Shown here in pieces: positions 30,005-37,010 of a stretch of DNA of 59,069 nt. Where the stretch lies: positions 1 through 59,069 of the forward strand of contig JAGCGO010000036.1 in NCBI GenBank assembly GCA_017649565.1, in the 5' to 3' direction. Position 1 is the first letter of the stretch. Every line of letters begins with the position of its first letter. Position numbers and translations under genes: made by a program. Under the pieces are notes generated by a model. The model saw nothing but the letters and a program-made list of their open reading frames with translations. It did no database searches and was not told where the DNA came from. Source of the stretch: Fibrobacter sp. (GTDB lineage Bacteria; Fibrobacterota; Fibrobacteria; Fibrobacterales; Fibrobacteraceae).

Positions 30005-30052
30005 ATTAACGCCGAAAGGACGCCATCTCGTGGATGGCGCCTACGGTGTTGC
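30005..30052. other. Strong nested hairpin
   Basis: CGCCAT/ATGGCG, with outer AACGCCG and CGGTGTT strands, makes a stable hairpin between the remnant frame and the leftward 23-aa peptide gene. It has no T-run on either side, so it is not a standard terminator. It may stabilise or end the leftward peptide message. Confidence 0.5.
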
Positions 30053-30066
30053 CTTTATCGGCTGTA

Positions 30067-30138
30067 TCAGTTCATGAAGAAAAACTTGACCAGCTCGAAC
30101 AGGACGTTCATTAAGAACAGAACGACTTCCTTGCTCAT
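30067..30138 (-). CDS. 23-aa hydrophobic peptide
   Basis: ATG 30138 follows AAGGAGG by 6 bases. The peptide has two acidic/basic residues at the start and is otherwise Leu, Val, Phe and Met-rich, enough for one membrane span. Size, hydrophobicity, strong ribosome site and a following stable hairpin resemble small membrane toxins of type I systems, but no antisense RNA was identified. Confidence 0.4.
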   Translation of the reverse strand: MSKEVVLFLMNVLFELVKFFFMN

Positions 30139-30253
30139 CTCGGCCTCCTTATCTTTGAGTTCACAAGGAAGTTTATAGCCCGACATAATAACGATCGTGC
30201 CTTTTGGGGTCTTTATTATATTATTTTTTTATTATATTTTATCGCCGCGTTTT

Positions 30254-30358
30254 TCATAGCGTCAGCACGGCCTTTATCATCTCCAGGGCCTTCTCGGCTG
30301 TCAGGCTCCCTTCCATAACCCTCAAGATCACGCCATAGATGTACCCGAGCGTCTTCAT
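30254..30358 (-). CDS. 34-aa small protein
   Basis: ATG 30358 has TAGGAGAC upstream. The peptide is an amphipathic helix (Y-G-V-I-L-R-V-M-E, then A-E-K-A-L-E-M-I-K-A-V-L). It starts at the edge of the regulator B operator, so it would be divergently controlled with it. Function unknown. Confidence 0.4.
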   Translation of the reverse strand: MKTLGYIYGVILRVMEGSLTAEKALEMIKAVLTL

Positions 30359-30404
30359 GTTTCCGGTCTCCTATCTTTTCGGTATGAATATAACAAAAAA
30401 TTTT

Positions 30405-30464
30405 ACTTTTTGTAGGAAATTTTGTAAAAAGTATCTCTTTTTGTAGTAATTTATATTATATTTA
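30405..30464. promoter_or_regulatory. Operator and leaderless promoter of regulator B
   Basis: ACTTTTT (30405-30411) and AAAAAGT (about 30426-30432) form a dyad, and CTTTTTGTAG recurs at 30437-30446, giving three TTTTTGTAG-like half-sites. A -7 box TATATTTA lies at 30457-30464, five bases before the ATG. It is placed between the leftward 34-aa gene and regulator B. Confidence 0.6.
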
Positions 30465-30469
30465 TTGCC

Positions 30470-30763
30470 ATGATAAACATCAACGGATTTATCAAGCGTA
30501 GGGGCATCGACGGGCACGTCGGTCTCGCCGCCATGCTCGGAACGACTAAGAAGGCCGTGGACTCCTGGTCCAGCGGAGACCGCAAGCCGACTTTCGACAT
30601 GGTCGAAAAGCTGCTGCGCCTCGGGATGACGGCCGAGGAAATTTTCGGTGACGCTTACCTCGAAAGCCTGCGGCTGAACGCGTCTACTACGGCAAAGGTC
30701 GTGGACATCCCGGAAGAGTCGAAGGACGCCCTGCGAAGGCTCTACAGGATTTTGGACATCTAA
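30470..30763 (+). CDS. Cro/CI-like HTH regulator B
   Basis: This 97-aa protein has an XRE-type HTH (G-L-A-A-M-L-G-T-T-K-K-A-V-D-S-W) followed by R-K-P-T-F-D-M-V-E-K-L-L-R-L-G-M-T-A-E-E-I-F-G. That tail is clearly related to regulator A. It lacks A's longer C-terminus, so it may be the Cro-like or a cargo-specific partner. Its promoter is leaderless and dyad-flanked. Confidence 0.65.
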   Translation: MININGFIKRRGIDGHVGLAAMLGTTKKAVDSWSSGDRKPTFDMVEKLLRLGMTAEEIFGDAYLESLRLNASTTAKVVDIPEESKDALRRLYRILDI

Positions 30764-30779
30764 TCATCAAGGAGAATCT

Positions 30780-31070
30780 ATGGACCACAAGGAATACGAG
30801 GCAGCCCTGGAAAAGGGCATGACGATAGCGGCCGACCATTTTGCCGAAATAGAGCTCGCGATCTGCAAAGGAAAGCGACTCGCCATCGAGAACGTCTTGG
30901 ACTGGCTCACCGTATGCGTAAGGACCGCGAAGCGTGACCTGGAGCGCACGAAGAACCCGTCCACGGTACTGGAGACCACCATCGCTGCAATGGAGGAGAT
31001 GAAGCAGGTGTACAGGGACAAGCTCGCGTCCGATATTCGCCTGGTCTCCAAGTCGGTGGCGGATAAGTAG
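30780..31070 (+). CDS. Helical hypothetical protein, 96 aa
   Basis: Not recognised. Nearly all helix, with Glu, Lys and Ala, and a central W-L-T-V-C-V. AAGGAGAATCT precedes the start, 16 bases after regulator B, so the two are probably co-transcribed. Confidence 0.5.
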   Translation: MDHKEYEAALEKGMTIAADHFAEIELAICKGKRLAIENVLDWLTVCVRTAKRDLERTKNPSTVLETTIAAMEEMKQVYRDKLASDIRLVSKSVADK

Positions 31071-31087
31071 GACTGTAGAAAAAAAAA

Positions 31088-31149
31088 ATCCCCGGACGAG
31101 GCGCAAGTCGCGAAGACTTTGGGAGATGAGAACGCCTTGTCCGGGGGAT
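31088..31149 (+). terminator. Long hairpin with internal hairpin and GAGATGAG loop
   Basis: ATCCCCGGACGAGGCG pairs almost perfectly with CGCCTTGTCCGGGGGAT. The loop holds AAGTC/GACTT and then GGGAGATGAG, which matches the early ribosome-site block. An A-run lies upstream and a short T-rich run downstream. Either a terminator or a small structured RNA. Compare the hairpin at 5881. Confidence 0.55.
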
Positions 31150-31226
31150 GTTTCTTGCCTTGTAAATATACCCTATTTGTTGTCGGATGTCAATATCGGG
31201 TGTCCACTTTCAATCGGCATATCCTA

Positions 31227-31234
31227 TATTTTTG
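31227..31234 (+). promoter_or_regulatory. -7 box for secreted cargo gene
   Basis: TATTTTTG, a perfect TAnnTTTG, lies 31 bases before ATG 31266. No late-type upstream element is seen, so it reads as a host-type promoter suited to expression from the prophage. Confidence 0.55.
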
Positions 31235-31265
31235 ACAAAAACCTACAAATAATATGGAGAGATAC

Positions 31266-32174
31266 ATGAAGGTATTTTCTATCGCAGCGGTCGCGGTGCT
31301 GGCGACTCTTTCACTCGCCGCCGGGCAGAAATGCAACTACGACAAGGCTATTCTCAATTTCGAGAAGAGAATGGACATGGTCGGCACGATGAAGGGCGCG
31401 AAGGTTACAAAGGACCTTGCAAAAGACCCAAGTGAGTCGTCCAGGGTACAAAAATACTCGAAGCCAATCAAGTCCGGTCAGTACATGGGTCTTCGTCAGT
31501 ATGCCGTTTACGGATTCTTGGGATGCGAACTGCACATGGTCAGGATGGGTAAGGTGAACCCGAAGAACAACGAGATTGCTGCGGAAGCTACGGTGTACCT
31601 ACGTGAAGATGGAAACCTGAAGGCGTCCTGCAACGGTACGGGGCGTGTGTTGAGGGCAAACCCGTTCAATATGGAAATGGAACCTAACCCGGACTGCATC
31701 TGTTACGACGAAAACAGCCTTGAAAAGGCGCCAGGAAGGAAGACCGGATGTGCCGAGATGGATGATTTCGATAAGAACAGGGTAACGCTTTCGTCAGATT
31801 ACCTTGAATTCGTGAATCCAGAAGAGAAAAAAATCGATAATTCGGGATCGTCGGTCCAGCTCGACGAGAAGGAATCGTACTTCTCCGATAGAAGCATGGG
31901 AACCAGGACGCAGAAGAACGTTTTTACGACGGTAAAGAAGAACATGAAAAAGCTCTCCGCACTGTCTGAGGAAGGCGTATCCGGAAAGCTGACCCTGCTC
32001 GTCAAGATTGCCCAGTCCGGCGAGGTGCTTTCGGCGATGACGGCTTCTTCGACTCTTGACGACAACTCTGTCGGAAACAGGATGAAGGATGAGGTTTCAT
32101 CGTGGAATTTTGGGAAGTCCGGAAGCGGAGACGTGATGGTGTACCTGATATTCAAGGTTTCTTCGCCAAAATAA
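31266..32174 (+). CDS. Secreted cargo protein with AgmX/PglI-like C-terminus
   Basis: This 302-aa protein starts with a signal peptide (K-V-F-S-I-A-A-V-A-V-L-A-T-L-S-L-A-A, cleavage after about residue 18). The C-terminal domain (about 235-302) has G-K-L-T-L-L-V-K-I-A-Q-S-G-E-V, then S-S-T-L-D-D-N, then V-S-S-W-N-F-G and a final V-M-V-Y-L-I-F-K-V. This is the AgmX/PglI TonB-like C-terminal pattern that I associate with Fibrobacter and myxobacteria. It has its own promoter and is unrelated to virion genes, so it is a lysogenic-conversion candidate acting in the periplasm or envelope. ATG 31266 is chosen over 31254 by the GGAGAG site. Confidence 0.65.
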   Translation: MKVFSIAAVAVLATLSLAAGQKCNYDKAILNFEKRMDMVGTMKGAKVTKDLAKDPSESSRVQKYSKPIKSGQYMGLRQYAVYGFLGCELHMVRMGKVNPKNNEIAAEATVYLREDGNLKASCNGTGRVLRANPFNMEMEPNPDCICYDENSLEKAPGRKTGCAEMDDFDKNRVTLSSDYLEFVNPEEKKIDNSGSSVQLDEKESYFSDRSMGTRTQKNVFTTVKKNMKKLSALSEEGVSGKLTLLVKIAQSGEVLSAMTASSTLDDNSVGNRMKDEVSSWNFGKSGSGDVMVYLIFKVSSPK

Positions 32175-32190
32175 GACAGCGCTGCAAACG

Positions 32191-32199
32191 CCCCCCCCC
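32191..32199. repeat. C9 homopolymer
   Basis: A run of nine C lies 17 bases after the secreted-protein stop codon. Downstream a short frame ends D-D-L-K-Q-E-A-K at TAG 32258-32260. Such runs slip readily. Its effect here is unclear. Confidence 0.6.
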
Positions 32200-32276
32200 T
32201 CCGGACCCGGACGACCTGAAGCAGGAGGCGAAGGCTTCCGTCGCGAACGCAAAAAAATAGCGAAAGAGAGAACTTG

Positions 32277-32329
32277 ATTTATAAGTTTTTCATCTTTTTT
32301 TTTCGGCAATTTCGGTTTTTATATTTTTT
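32277..32329 (+). promoter_or_regulatory. Late-type promoter P12
   Basis: ATTTATAAGTTTTT (32277-32290), then 31 bp, then TATTTTTT (32322-32329). It is a variant of the family. It precedes the first I-K-x-K-Y-G gene at 32360, which has an AGAGAGGATT leader. Confidence 0.6.
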
Positions 32330-32359
32330 TTTCTGTCAAAACCATACAGAGAGGATTTT

Positions 32360-32611
32360 ATGGAAATCGAAAAAATCAAGGCGAAGTACGGATTTATGTC
32401 CGACGCAGCAGACCCTCAATTGGCTAAAGCTGCCAAAGATGTGCGAAGAGCACAAGTTCTTGTTAACAATGTTAGAAACGACGTAAGGAGTGGAAAGATT
32501 AAAGTCAGTCCTAAAATAAAGAATGAAATTGACGGACCTTCCGCTGAAGTTTATCAAACTCTTTTAGGAGTTATAGGAGCTTTAAAAAGAGCTTTAGCTA
32601 TGCAAAAATAA
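32360..32611 (+). CDS. Tagged small protein 1 (I-K-x-K-Y-G family)
   Basis: This 83-aa protein opens with I-E-K-I-K-A-K-Y-G-F-M-S-D-A, the N-terminal tag shared with genes at 37683, 37961, 38215, 43621 and 44190. The body is basic and helical. It is first of the packaging/head region and has its own late promoter. The shared tag on different bodies suggests a common destination, such as the capsid interior. Confidence 0.55.
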   Translation: MEIEKIKAKYGFMSDAADPQLAKAAKDVRRAQVLVNNVRNDVRSGKIKVSPKIKNEIDGPSAEVYQTLLGVIGALKRALAMQK

Positions 32612-32647
32612 GACACTCCTGCACAAACAAACTATTTCTGCAAAAGA

Positions 32648-32678
32648 CCCCTTCCGGCCATGCACGGACGGGGTTTTT
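32648..32678 (+). terminator. Rho-independent terminator
   Basis: CCCCTTCCG-loop-CGGACGGGG followed by TTTTTCG. It ends the tagged protein 1 unit before the packaging genes. Confidence 0.85.
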
Positions 32679-32726
32679 CGTTCCCGTTACGCTGTCCTAG
32701 ATTTTCTCGTGAAACGGAGAATCTAT

Positions 32727-33074
32727 ATGCGGGAAGGAACTCTCTATTGCATCGTCGCCGACCCGGCTTTCGCCAGGAACGCAAAGCCGGACACAGGGTG
32801 CTATTCGCCCAAGGAACTCGCCGCCAAGGAGCAGGTCTCGACCACGGCGGTCTACACGTGGATCAAGGACGGGCTGCCTGTCCTTCGAAGGGGAAAAATG
32901 GGCAACATCCTCATCAACTACCAGGATTACATCCAGTGGATGATTGACTGCGCCAAGGCTTCCGAGCCCGCAACGCGCGACATCCCCTCGTGGGCTTTCC
33001 GTTTCGTCAAGTCCGCGACCCCGAAACAGCTCCACAGACAGGCCGAAAAAACCGAACAGCTAGCCTTTTTGTAG
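32727..33074 (+). CDS. HTH protein before terminase
   Basis: This 115-aa protein contains a MerR/HTH_17-like segment: Y-S-P-K-E-L-A-A-K-E-Q-V-S-T-T-A-V-Y-T-W-I-K-D-G-L-P-V-L-R-R-G, then I-N-Y-Q-D-Y-I-Q-W. This is a DNA-binding fold found in terminase small subunits and early regulators. Located just before the terminase pair, it may recognise packaging DNA. ATG 32727 has CGGAG upstream, and GTG 32709 is an alternative. Confidence 0.55.
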   Translation: MREGTLYCIVADPAFARNAKPDTGCYSPKELAAKEQVSTTAVYTWIKDGLPVLRRGKMGNILINYQDYIQWMIDCAKASEPATRDIPSWAFRFVKSATPKQLHRQAEKTEQLAFL

Positions 33075-33167
33075 AAAAAGGCCGGTTTTTTAGGGTTTTG
33101 CTAGGGATTTTTAACGATTTGCTAGGCTTTTTTAGGCTTTTGCAAGGACTTTGCAAAGGAAATTAGA
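33075..33167. other. T-rich direct-repeat region before terminase genes
   Basis: In about 90 bases the motif G-C-T/A-A-G-G occurs repeatedly after T-runs: TTTTGCTAGG, TTTGCTAGG, TTTTTTAGG, TTTTGCAAGG and TTTGCAAAGG. Location between a DNA-binding gene and the terminase small subunit is typical for a cos or pac site, so this is a candidate packaging signal. It may also contain the terS promoter. Confidence 0.4.
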
Positions 33168-33584
33168 ATGGACGGGAAACAATACAACATCACGAAAGAG
33201 AACGCCGCCGAGTACCAGGCGAGAGCCGTTCAGGCGCGACTCGAAAACGCCAAGAAACGCAACGTCCTGATCGACGCCGGACGCGAAATCATGAACTCCA
33301 GGATGAAGGTCAACGACAAGATAAAGCAGGCGGCGGCCATCATCGGGTACAAGCTCGGCAGGAACCCCACCTTCGGCGAGGTGGCATACATCACCATGAT
33401 GCAGAAGGCGGTCAAGGACGGCAACTACAAGGCGTTCGCGGAACTCGCCAAGCTCTCCGGCCTGCACTTCGACCAGAGCGTCGACGCGCTCGGCGGCGCC
33501 GAGAACCCCATCAACGTGCAGACGACGACGGTGGCGCCTGAACAGGTGAAGAAAATCAGCGAGGAGCTGGAGGGCGATTGCTAG
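33168..33584 (+). CDS. terS: Terminase small subunit
   Basis: This 138-aa protein has an N-I-T-K-E-N-A-A-E-Y-Q-A-R-A N-terminal segment typical of small terminases, followed by helices and an acidic C-terminus. It recognises phage DNA and recruits the large subunit. It overlaps terL by 7 bases. AAGGAAATTAG precedes the start. Confidence 0.75.
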   Translation: MDGKQYNITKENAAEYQARAVQARLENAKKRNVLIDAGREIMNSRMKVNDKIKQAAAIIGYKLGRNPTFGEVAYITMMQKAVKDGNYKAFAELAKLSGLHFDQSVDALGGAENPINVQTTTVAPEQVKKISEELEGDC

Positions 33585-35017
33585 ACCTGGACTTCGAGAA
33601 CGGACTGGCACCGGAGGTCCGGGCCGTACTCACCTCGAAGCTGTTGACCGACTTCGGGTTCTTTACCAGGTTCTTCTTCAAGCACGTCTACGGGCGCAAG
33701 TTCATCATGGCGCCCCACCACAGGCAGATCATCGAGAAGATGAAGGCCGTGGCCCGCGGCGACATACGCCGCCTCATCATCAACATCCCGCCGCGATACG
33801 GAAAGACGGAACTTGCCGTCAAGATGTTTATTGCCTGGTGCATCGCGAACAACCCGCGCGCCAAGTTCATGCACCTTTCCTACGCGGATTCGCTCGTCAA
33901 GGACAACTCCGACGCTATCCGCGACATTATCAAGTCGCCAGCCTTCCGCTACCTGTTCCCGGAAAGCCAGATGTCCACCAAGACGGACTCCAAGGAAAAA
34001 TGGTACACCACGAAGGGTGGCGGACTCTACGCTGTATCTACGGGTTCGCCCATTACCGGTTTCGGCGCAGGCGACTTCGGCGACCGCCAGTACCAGGGAA
34101 CGGGCAGCGACGCCGACGGGTTCGGCGGCTGCATCATCATCGACGACCCGCTGAAGCCCGCGGACAAGGACTCTGAGCTCAAGCGCGAACGCATCAACAG
34201 CCGCTACAACAACACCATCGCGTCCCGTGTCAACAACCCCGGCGTCACCCCGGTTGTGCTTATCATGCAGCGCCTGCACGACCACGATATGGCCGGTTTC
34301 CTGATGGAAGGTGGGTCAGGCGAGCCGTGGGAGGTCCTTTCCCTCCCGGCGATAAACGAGGACGGCACGCCGCTGTGGCCCGAGAAGCACTCCATCGAGC
34401 AGCTTGAAAGGATGCGCGAGGCCGACCCGGAAACGTTCGCGTCGCAGATGATGCAGTCACCGATGGTGGCGACCGGTAACATCTTCAAGCGCGAGTGGTT
34501 CAGGTTCTACAACGACGCCAGCCTGCCGCGGATGTTCGACAAGAAGTTTCAGTCCTGGGACTTCACGTTCAAGGCGTCGGCTTCTTCCGACAATGTCTGC
34601 GGCCTGGTTATCGGCAAGAAGGGGCCGTACTTCTACATCCTCGACTATGTCTGCAGCAAGATGACCTTCACGGAGTCCGTAAAGGCGATGATGCTGATGA
34701 CGGAGAAACACCCGGACGCCATCGCGAAGTACGTGGAAGCCAAGGCGAACGGCGAGGCCGTCATGGACACGCTGACGTCGAAGATAAACGGCATCATAGG
34801 CGTGAACCCCAAGGAATCCAAGCTGGCCCGCGCCCACGCCGTGACGCCGCTTTTCCAGGCAGGGAACGTCCTGCTTCCCGAAAACGCCCCGTGGGTCTAC
34901 GACTACATCGATGAACTTACCAAGTTCCCGAACGCCACCCACGACGACCGCGTGGATGCCACCTCGCAGGGCCTTTCTCAGGAAATGATGAACCTCTCGC
35001 TGTGGGACGTGCTGTGA
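33578..35017 (+). CDS. terL: Terminase large subunit
   Basis: The packaging motor has an ATPase domain with Walker A P-P-R-Y-G-K-T-E near residue 70 and Walker B C-I-I-I-D-D-P near 184. The RNase H-like nuclease domain has its first Asp in S-W-D-F-T-F near 325 and later acidic residues, ending with H-D-D-R-V-D-A near 460. 479 aa is normal length. The start is TTG at 33578, preceded by GGAGGG and overlapping the terS stop. No ATG gives the intact N-terminus. Confidence 0.93.
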   Translation: MLDLDFENGLAPEVRAVLTSKLLTDFGFFTRFFFKHVYGRKFIMAPHHRQIIEKMKAVARGDIRRLIINIPPRYGKTELAVKMFIAWCIANNPRAKFMHLSYADSLVKDNSDAIRDIIKSPAFRYLFPESQMSTKTDSKEKWYTTKGGGLYAVSTGSPITGFGAGDFGDRQYQGTGSDADGFGGCIIIDDPLKPADKDSELKRERINSRYNNTIASRVNNPGVTPVVLIMQRLHDHDMAGFLMEGGSGEPWEVLSLPAINEDGTPLWPEKHSIEQLERMREADPETFASQMMQSPMVATGNIFKREWFRFYNDASLPRMFDKKFQSWDFTFKASASSDNVCGLVIGKKGPYFYILDYVCSKMTFTESVKAMMLMTEKHPDAIAKYVEAKANGEAVMDTLTSKINGIIGVNPKESKLARAHAVTPLFQAGNVLLPENAPWVYDYIDELTKFPNATHDDRVDATSQGLSQEMMNLSLWDVL

Positions 35018-35022
35018 CGCCT

Positions 35023-35076
35023 ATTTGCAAGAATTTTGTGAAAAACGCCTGTCTGGCCGCGTAGAGGGTAAAATTG
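35023..35076 (+). promoter_or_regulatory. Late-type promoter P4
   Basis: ATTTGCAAGAATTT (35023-35036), exactly 32 bp, then TAAAATTG (35069-35076, one mismatch to TAnnTTTG). The box overlaps a TTG that could otherwise be taken as the portal start, so the true start is ATG 35086, nine bases further on. Confidence 0.75.
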
Positions 35077-35085
35077 GACGTGAAT

Positions 35086-36411
35086 ATGAAAACCGGAAAC
35101 TCGATTTTTCAAAACGACGGAGCCTACTACAACCTCGTCACCGGCCTCGGCAGCGCCAAGTCCGACAAGGACGAGCACACGCGAATCATCAACGGCATCA
35201 GACTGCCGGACTGGACCGCGTTAGGCTCGCAGTACATCAAGGACGGCATCGTCCGCAGGCTTGCTAGAGGTCCCGCAGTGAAGGCCCTCAAGTCGCCGAT
35301 CGTGCTGACCGACGACAAGGATGACAAGATTTACAAGGCCCTCTCGATGCCGAACCTGGACTTTTTCGGGGTTTGCCGCGATGCGGGTACATGGGCCAGG
35401 CTTTTCGGCGGCGCCCTCGTCGTGGCGCTTTTCGAGAACGACGGACCCGCTGACCTCTCGAAGGAGCCGGGAAAGAGCGACAAGGTTGTCGGATACCGCG
35501 TCTACACGCCGGGCCGCATCAACCTCACCGAGAACAACATCTGCGAGGACGTGAATTCCGAGTGGTTCGGAAAGGTCGAGGTGTACCCGGTCCAGCAGCG
35601 TTCGGGCACCGTCCTGGACATCCACGCCAGCCGCTGCTACCTTTTTCACGGCGTCAAGGTCCCGGACATCCTAGATTCGGACATCCATTCCTACATCTTC
35701 GGGTGTTCCGAAGTCGACGCCGCCAACATCGGCCTCAAGAAACTGCCGGGCGCCTTCGGGGCCATTTCCAACATGCTCCAGGAAAACGGCCTGACAATCT
35801 TCGGCATCGACGGGCTCGCCTCCATGCTCGCCACCGAGGGCGGCATCGCGAAGGTGCGCGAAAGGATGAACGTCGTGAAGCTCGGCATGAGCTCCATGCG
35901 CGCCGTGTTCCAGGACAAGAACGACACCTTCGACATGAAGTCGCACTCCATGAGCGACGTCCCGGAATCCGTCAAGATGCTGATGGCCTACTGCTCTGCG
36001 CTTACGGACATCCCGGTTTCAATCCTTTTCGGAAACATGGTGTCCGGCCTCTCCAGCACCAACGACGGCGACATTCGCCAGTACAACGACATGGTGGACC
36101 AGTGGCGCACCGACTGCCTCTACGCCCCGATGGTTGAGATGCTGACCGAGTACATGAACCGCAACGAGGGACGCAGCGGCCCGCAGGACTTCCAATGGGG
36201 CGAACTCTCGCAGAGCACGGAATCGGAGAAGGCCGACCTGTTCGAGAAAAAGGTCAACTCTGCGGAAAAGCTGTACAATGTTGGAGCCATGACAAACAGA
36301 GAAGTTCGCGAAAATCTCCTCGTCAATGGAGGCACGAGCGAAATGACCGTGAAGTCTATCGAATTGCCGAAGAACCAGCAGCCGCAGCCCGGCGTGCAGC
36401 CTAACGAATAA
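35086..36411 (+). CDS. Portal protein, DUF1073 type
   Basis: This 441-aa protein follows terL and matches DUF1073 portals: a Trp/Arg-rich N-terminal region, S-R-C-Y-L-F-H-G near 185, a helical stretch around S-E-V-D-A-A-N-I, the wing with L-G-M-S-S-M-R-A-V, and P-V-S-I-L-F-G...S-G-L-S-S-T-N-D-G-D near 320. The dodecameric portal is the DNA channel of the head. Short leader from P4. Confidence 0.85.
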   Translation: MKTGNSIFQNDGAYYNLVTGLGSAKSDKDEHTRIINGIRLPDWTALGSQYIKDGIVRRLARGPAVKALKSPIVLTDDKDDKIYKALSMPNLDFFGVCRDAGTWARLFGGALVVALFENDGPADLSKEPGKSDKVVGYRVYTPGRINLTENNICEDVNSEWFGKVEVYPVQQRSGTVLDIHASRCYLFHGVKVPDILDSDIHSYIFGCSEVDAANIGLKKLPGAFGAISNMLQENGLTIFGIDGLASMLATEGGIAKVRERMNVVKLGMSSMRAVFQDKNDTFDMKSHSMSDVPESVKMLMAYCSALTDIPVSILFGNMVSGLSSTNDGDIRQYNDMVDQWRTDCLYAPMVEMLTEYMNRNEGRSGPQDFQWGELSQSTESEKADLFEKKVNSAEKLYNVGAMTNREVRENLLVNGGTSEMTVKSIELPKNQQPQPGVQPNE

Positions 36412-36486
36412 GTGAATCAATCCAGAGAAGACGCGAAGGGGGCCGTCTGCAGCGATGCGGGCGATCCTTTCTTGCTGTCAAAAAAC

Positions 36487-36540
36487 GACTCAAATAAGTA
36501 AGTAAAAATAACTTACTTTCCGGGACGTAAGTTGTACATT
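36487..36540 (+). promoter_or_regulatory. Early-type promoter E4, inside the late module
   Basis: GACTC box (36487-36491), -35 TTACTT (36513-36518), 16-bp spacer ending GTAAGTTG, -10 TACATT (36535-36540). The core is the same as E1-E3. The GACTC box is 11 bp, about one helical turn, further upstream. The leader ends in AAAGGAGATGAG before ATG 36585. Confidence 0.75.
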
Positions 36541-36584
36541 GTACACAGCTTAAGAAGGCCGACAAGGCCAAAGGAGATGAGACC

Positions 36585-36854
36585 ATGATTAACCTTTCCA
36601 AAATGATCGAAAGAGATTTTAGGAAATTCCTAGACGAAAATGGCGGCAAAAATGCCACCATCAAAAAAAACGGCTCCGTTATCGAGATTTGCCTTGAAAA
36701 TGGCGAACGGGGAGAATTCGACGCTTTCCTCCAGGAATATGCCAATATCGAGGCTTATTTCATTCGGAGAAACATTGATTTTGACCGGGAACCGGCCTAC
36801 TCCTTCAAGGACGCAAACACCTTTTCTTTCCAATGCGAATTTGCGGAGGCTTAA
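36585..36854 (+). CDS. Early-type small protein 1 of head-region island
   Basis: This 89-aa protein is not recognised. It is alpha/beta, moderately acidic, with D-F-R-K-F-L-D-E-N-G-G near the start and aromatic residues at the end. It is the first gene after E4 and carries the early ribosome-site block. As a small early-expressed gene placed among late genes it is an anti-defence candidate. Confidence 0.5.
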   Translation: MINLSKMIERDFRKFLDENGGKNATIKKNGSVIEICLENGERGEFDAFLQEYANIEAYFIRRNIDFDREPAYSFKDANTFSFQCEFAEA

Positions 36855-36855
36855 G

Positions 36856-37008
36856 ATGGTGCATGTCAAGTTCGAATACCGCGACGAATTTTGCCGCGAC
36901 GGCAAGTTTCACAAGCAGGAATGCATCGTCAGTTCCGTGGAGGAATGCAAGAAACTCTACGGGCTCGACCAATGCGAACACCGGATTCTCGAAGTCAAGG
37001 AGGTATAA
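36856..37008 (+). CDS. Early-type small protein 2 of head-region island
   Basis: This 50-aa protein starts V-H-V-K-F-E-Y-R-D-E-F-C-R-D-G-K-F and contains three Cys with V-E-E-C-K-K-L-Y-G-L. It looks like a small beta-alpha fold. Starts one base after the previous stop. Function unknown. Confidence 0.5.
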   Translation: MVHVKFEYRDEFCRDGKFHKQECIVSSVEECKKLYGLDQCEHRILEVKEV

Positions 37009-37010
37009 CC

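Noticed and set aside
35086..36411. Portal (DUF1073) read as an anti-CBASS Acb1-type protein
   Set aside because: Length, position after terL and portal-type segments show a true portal.
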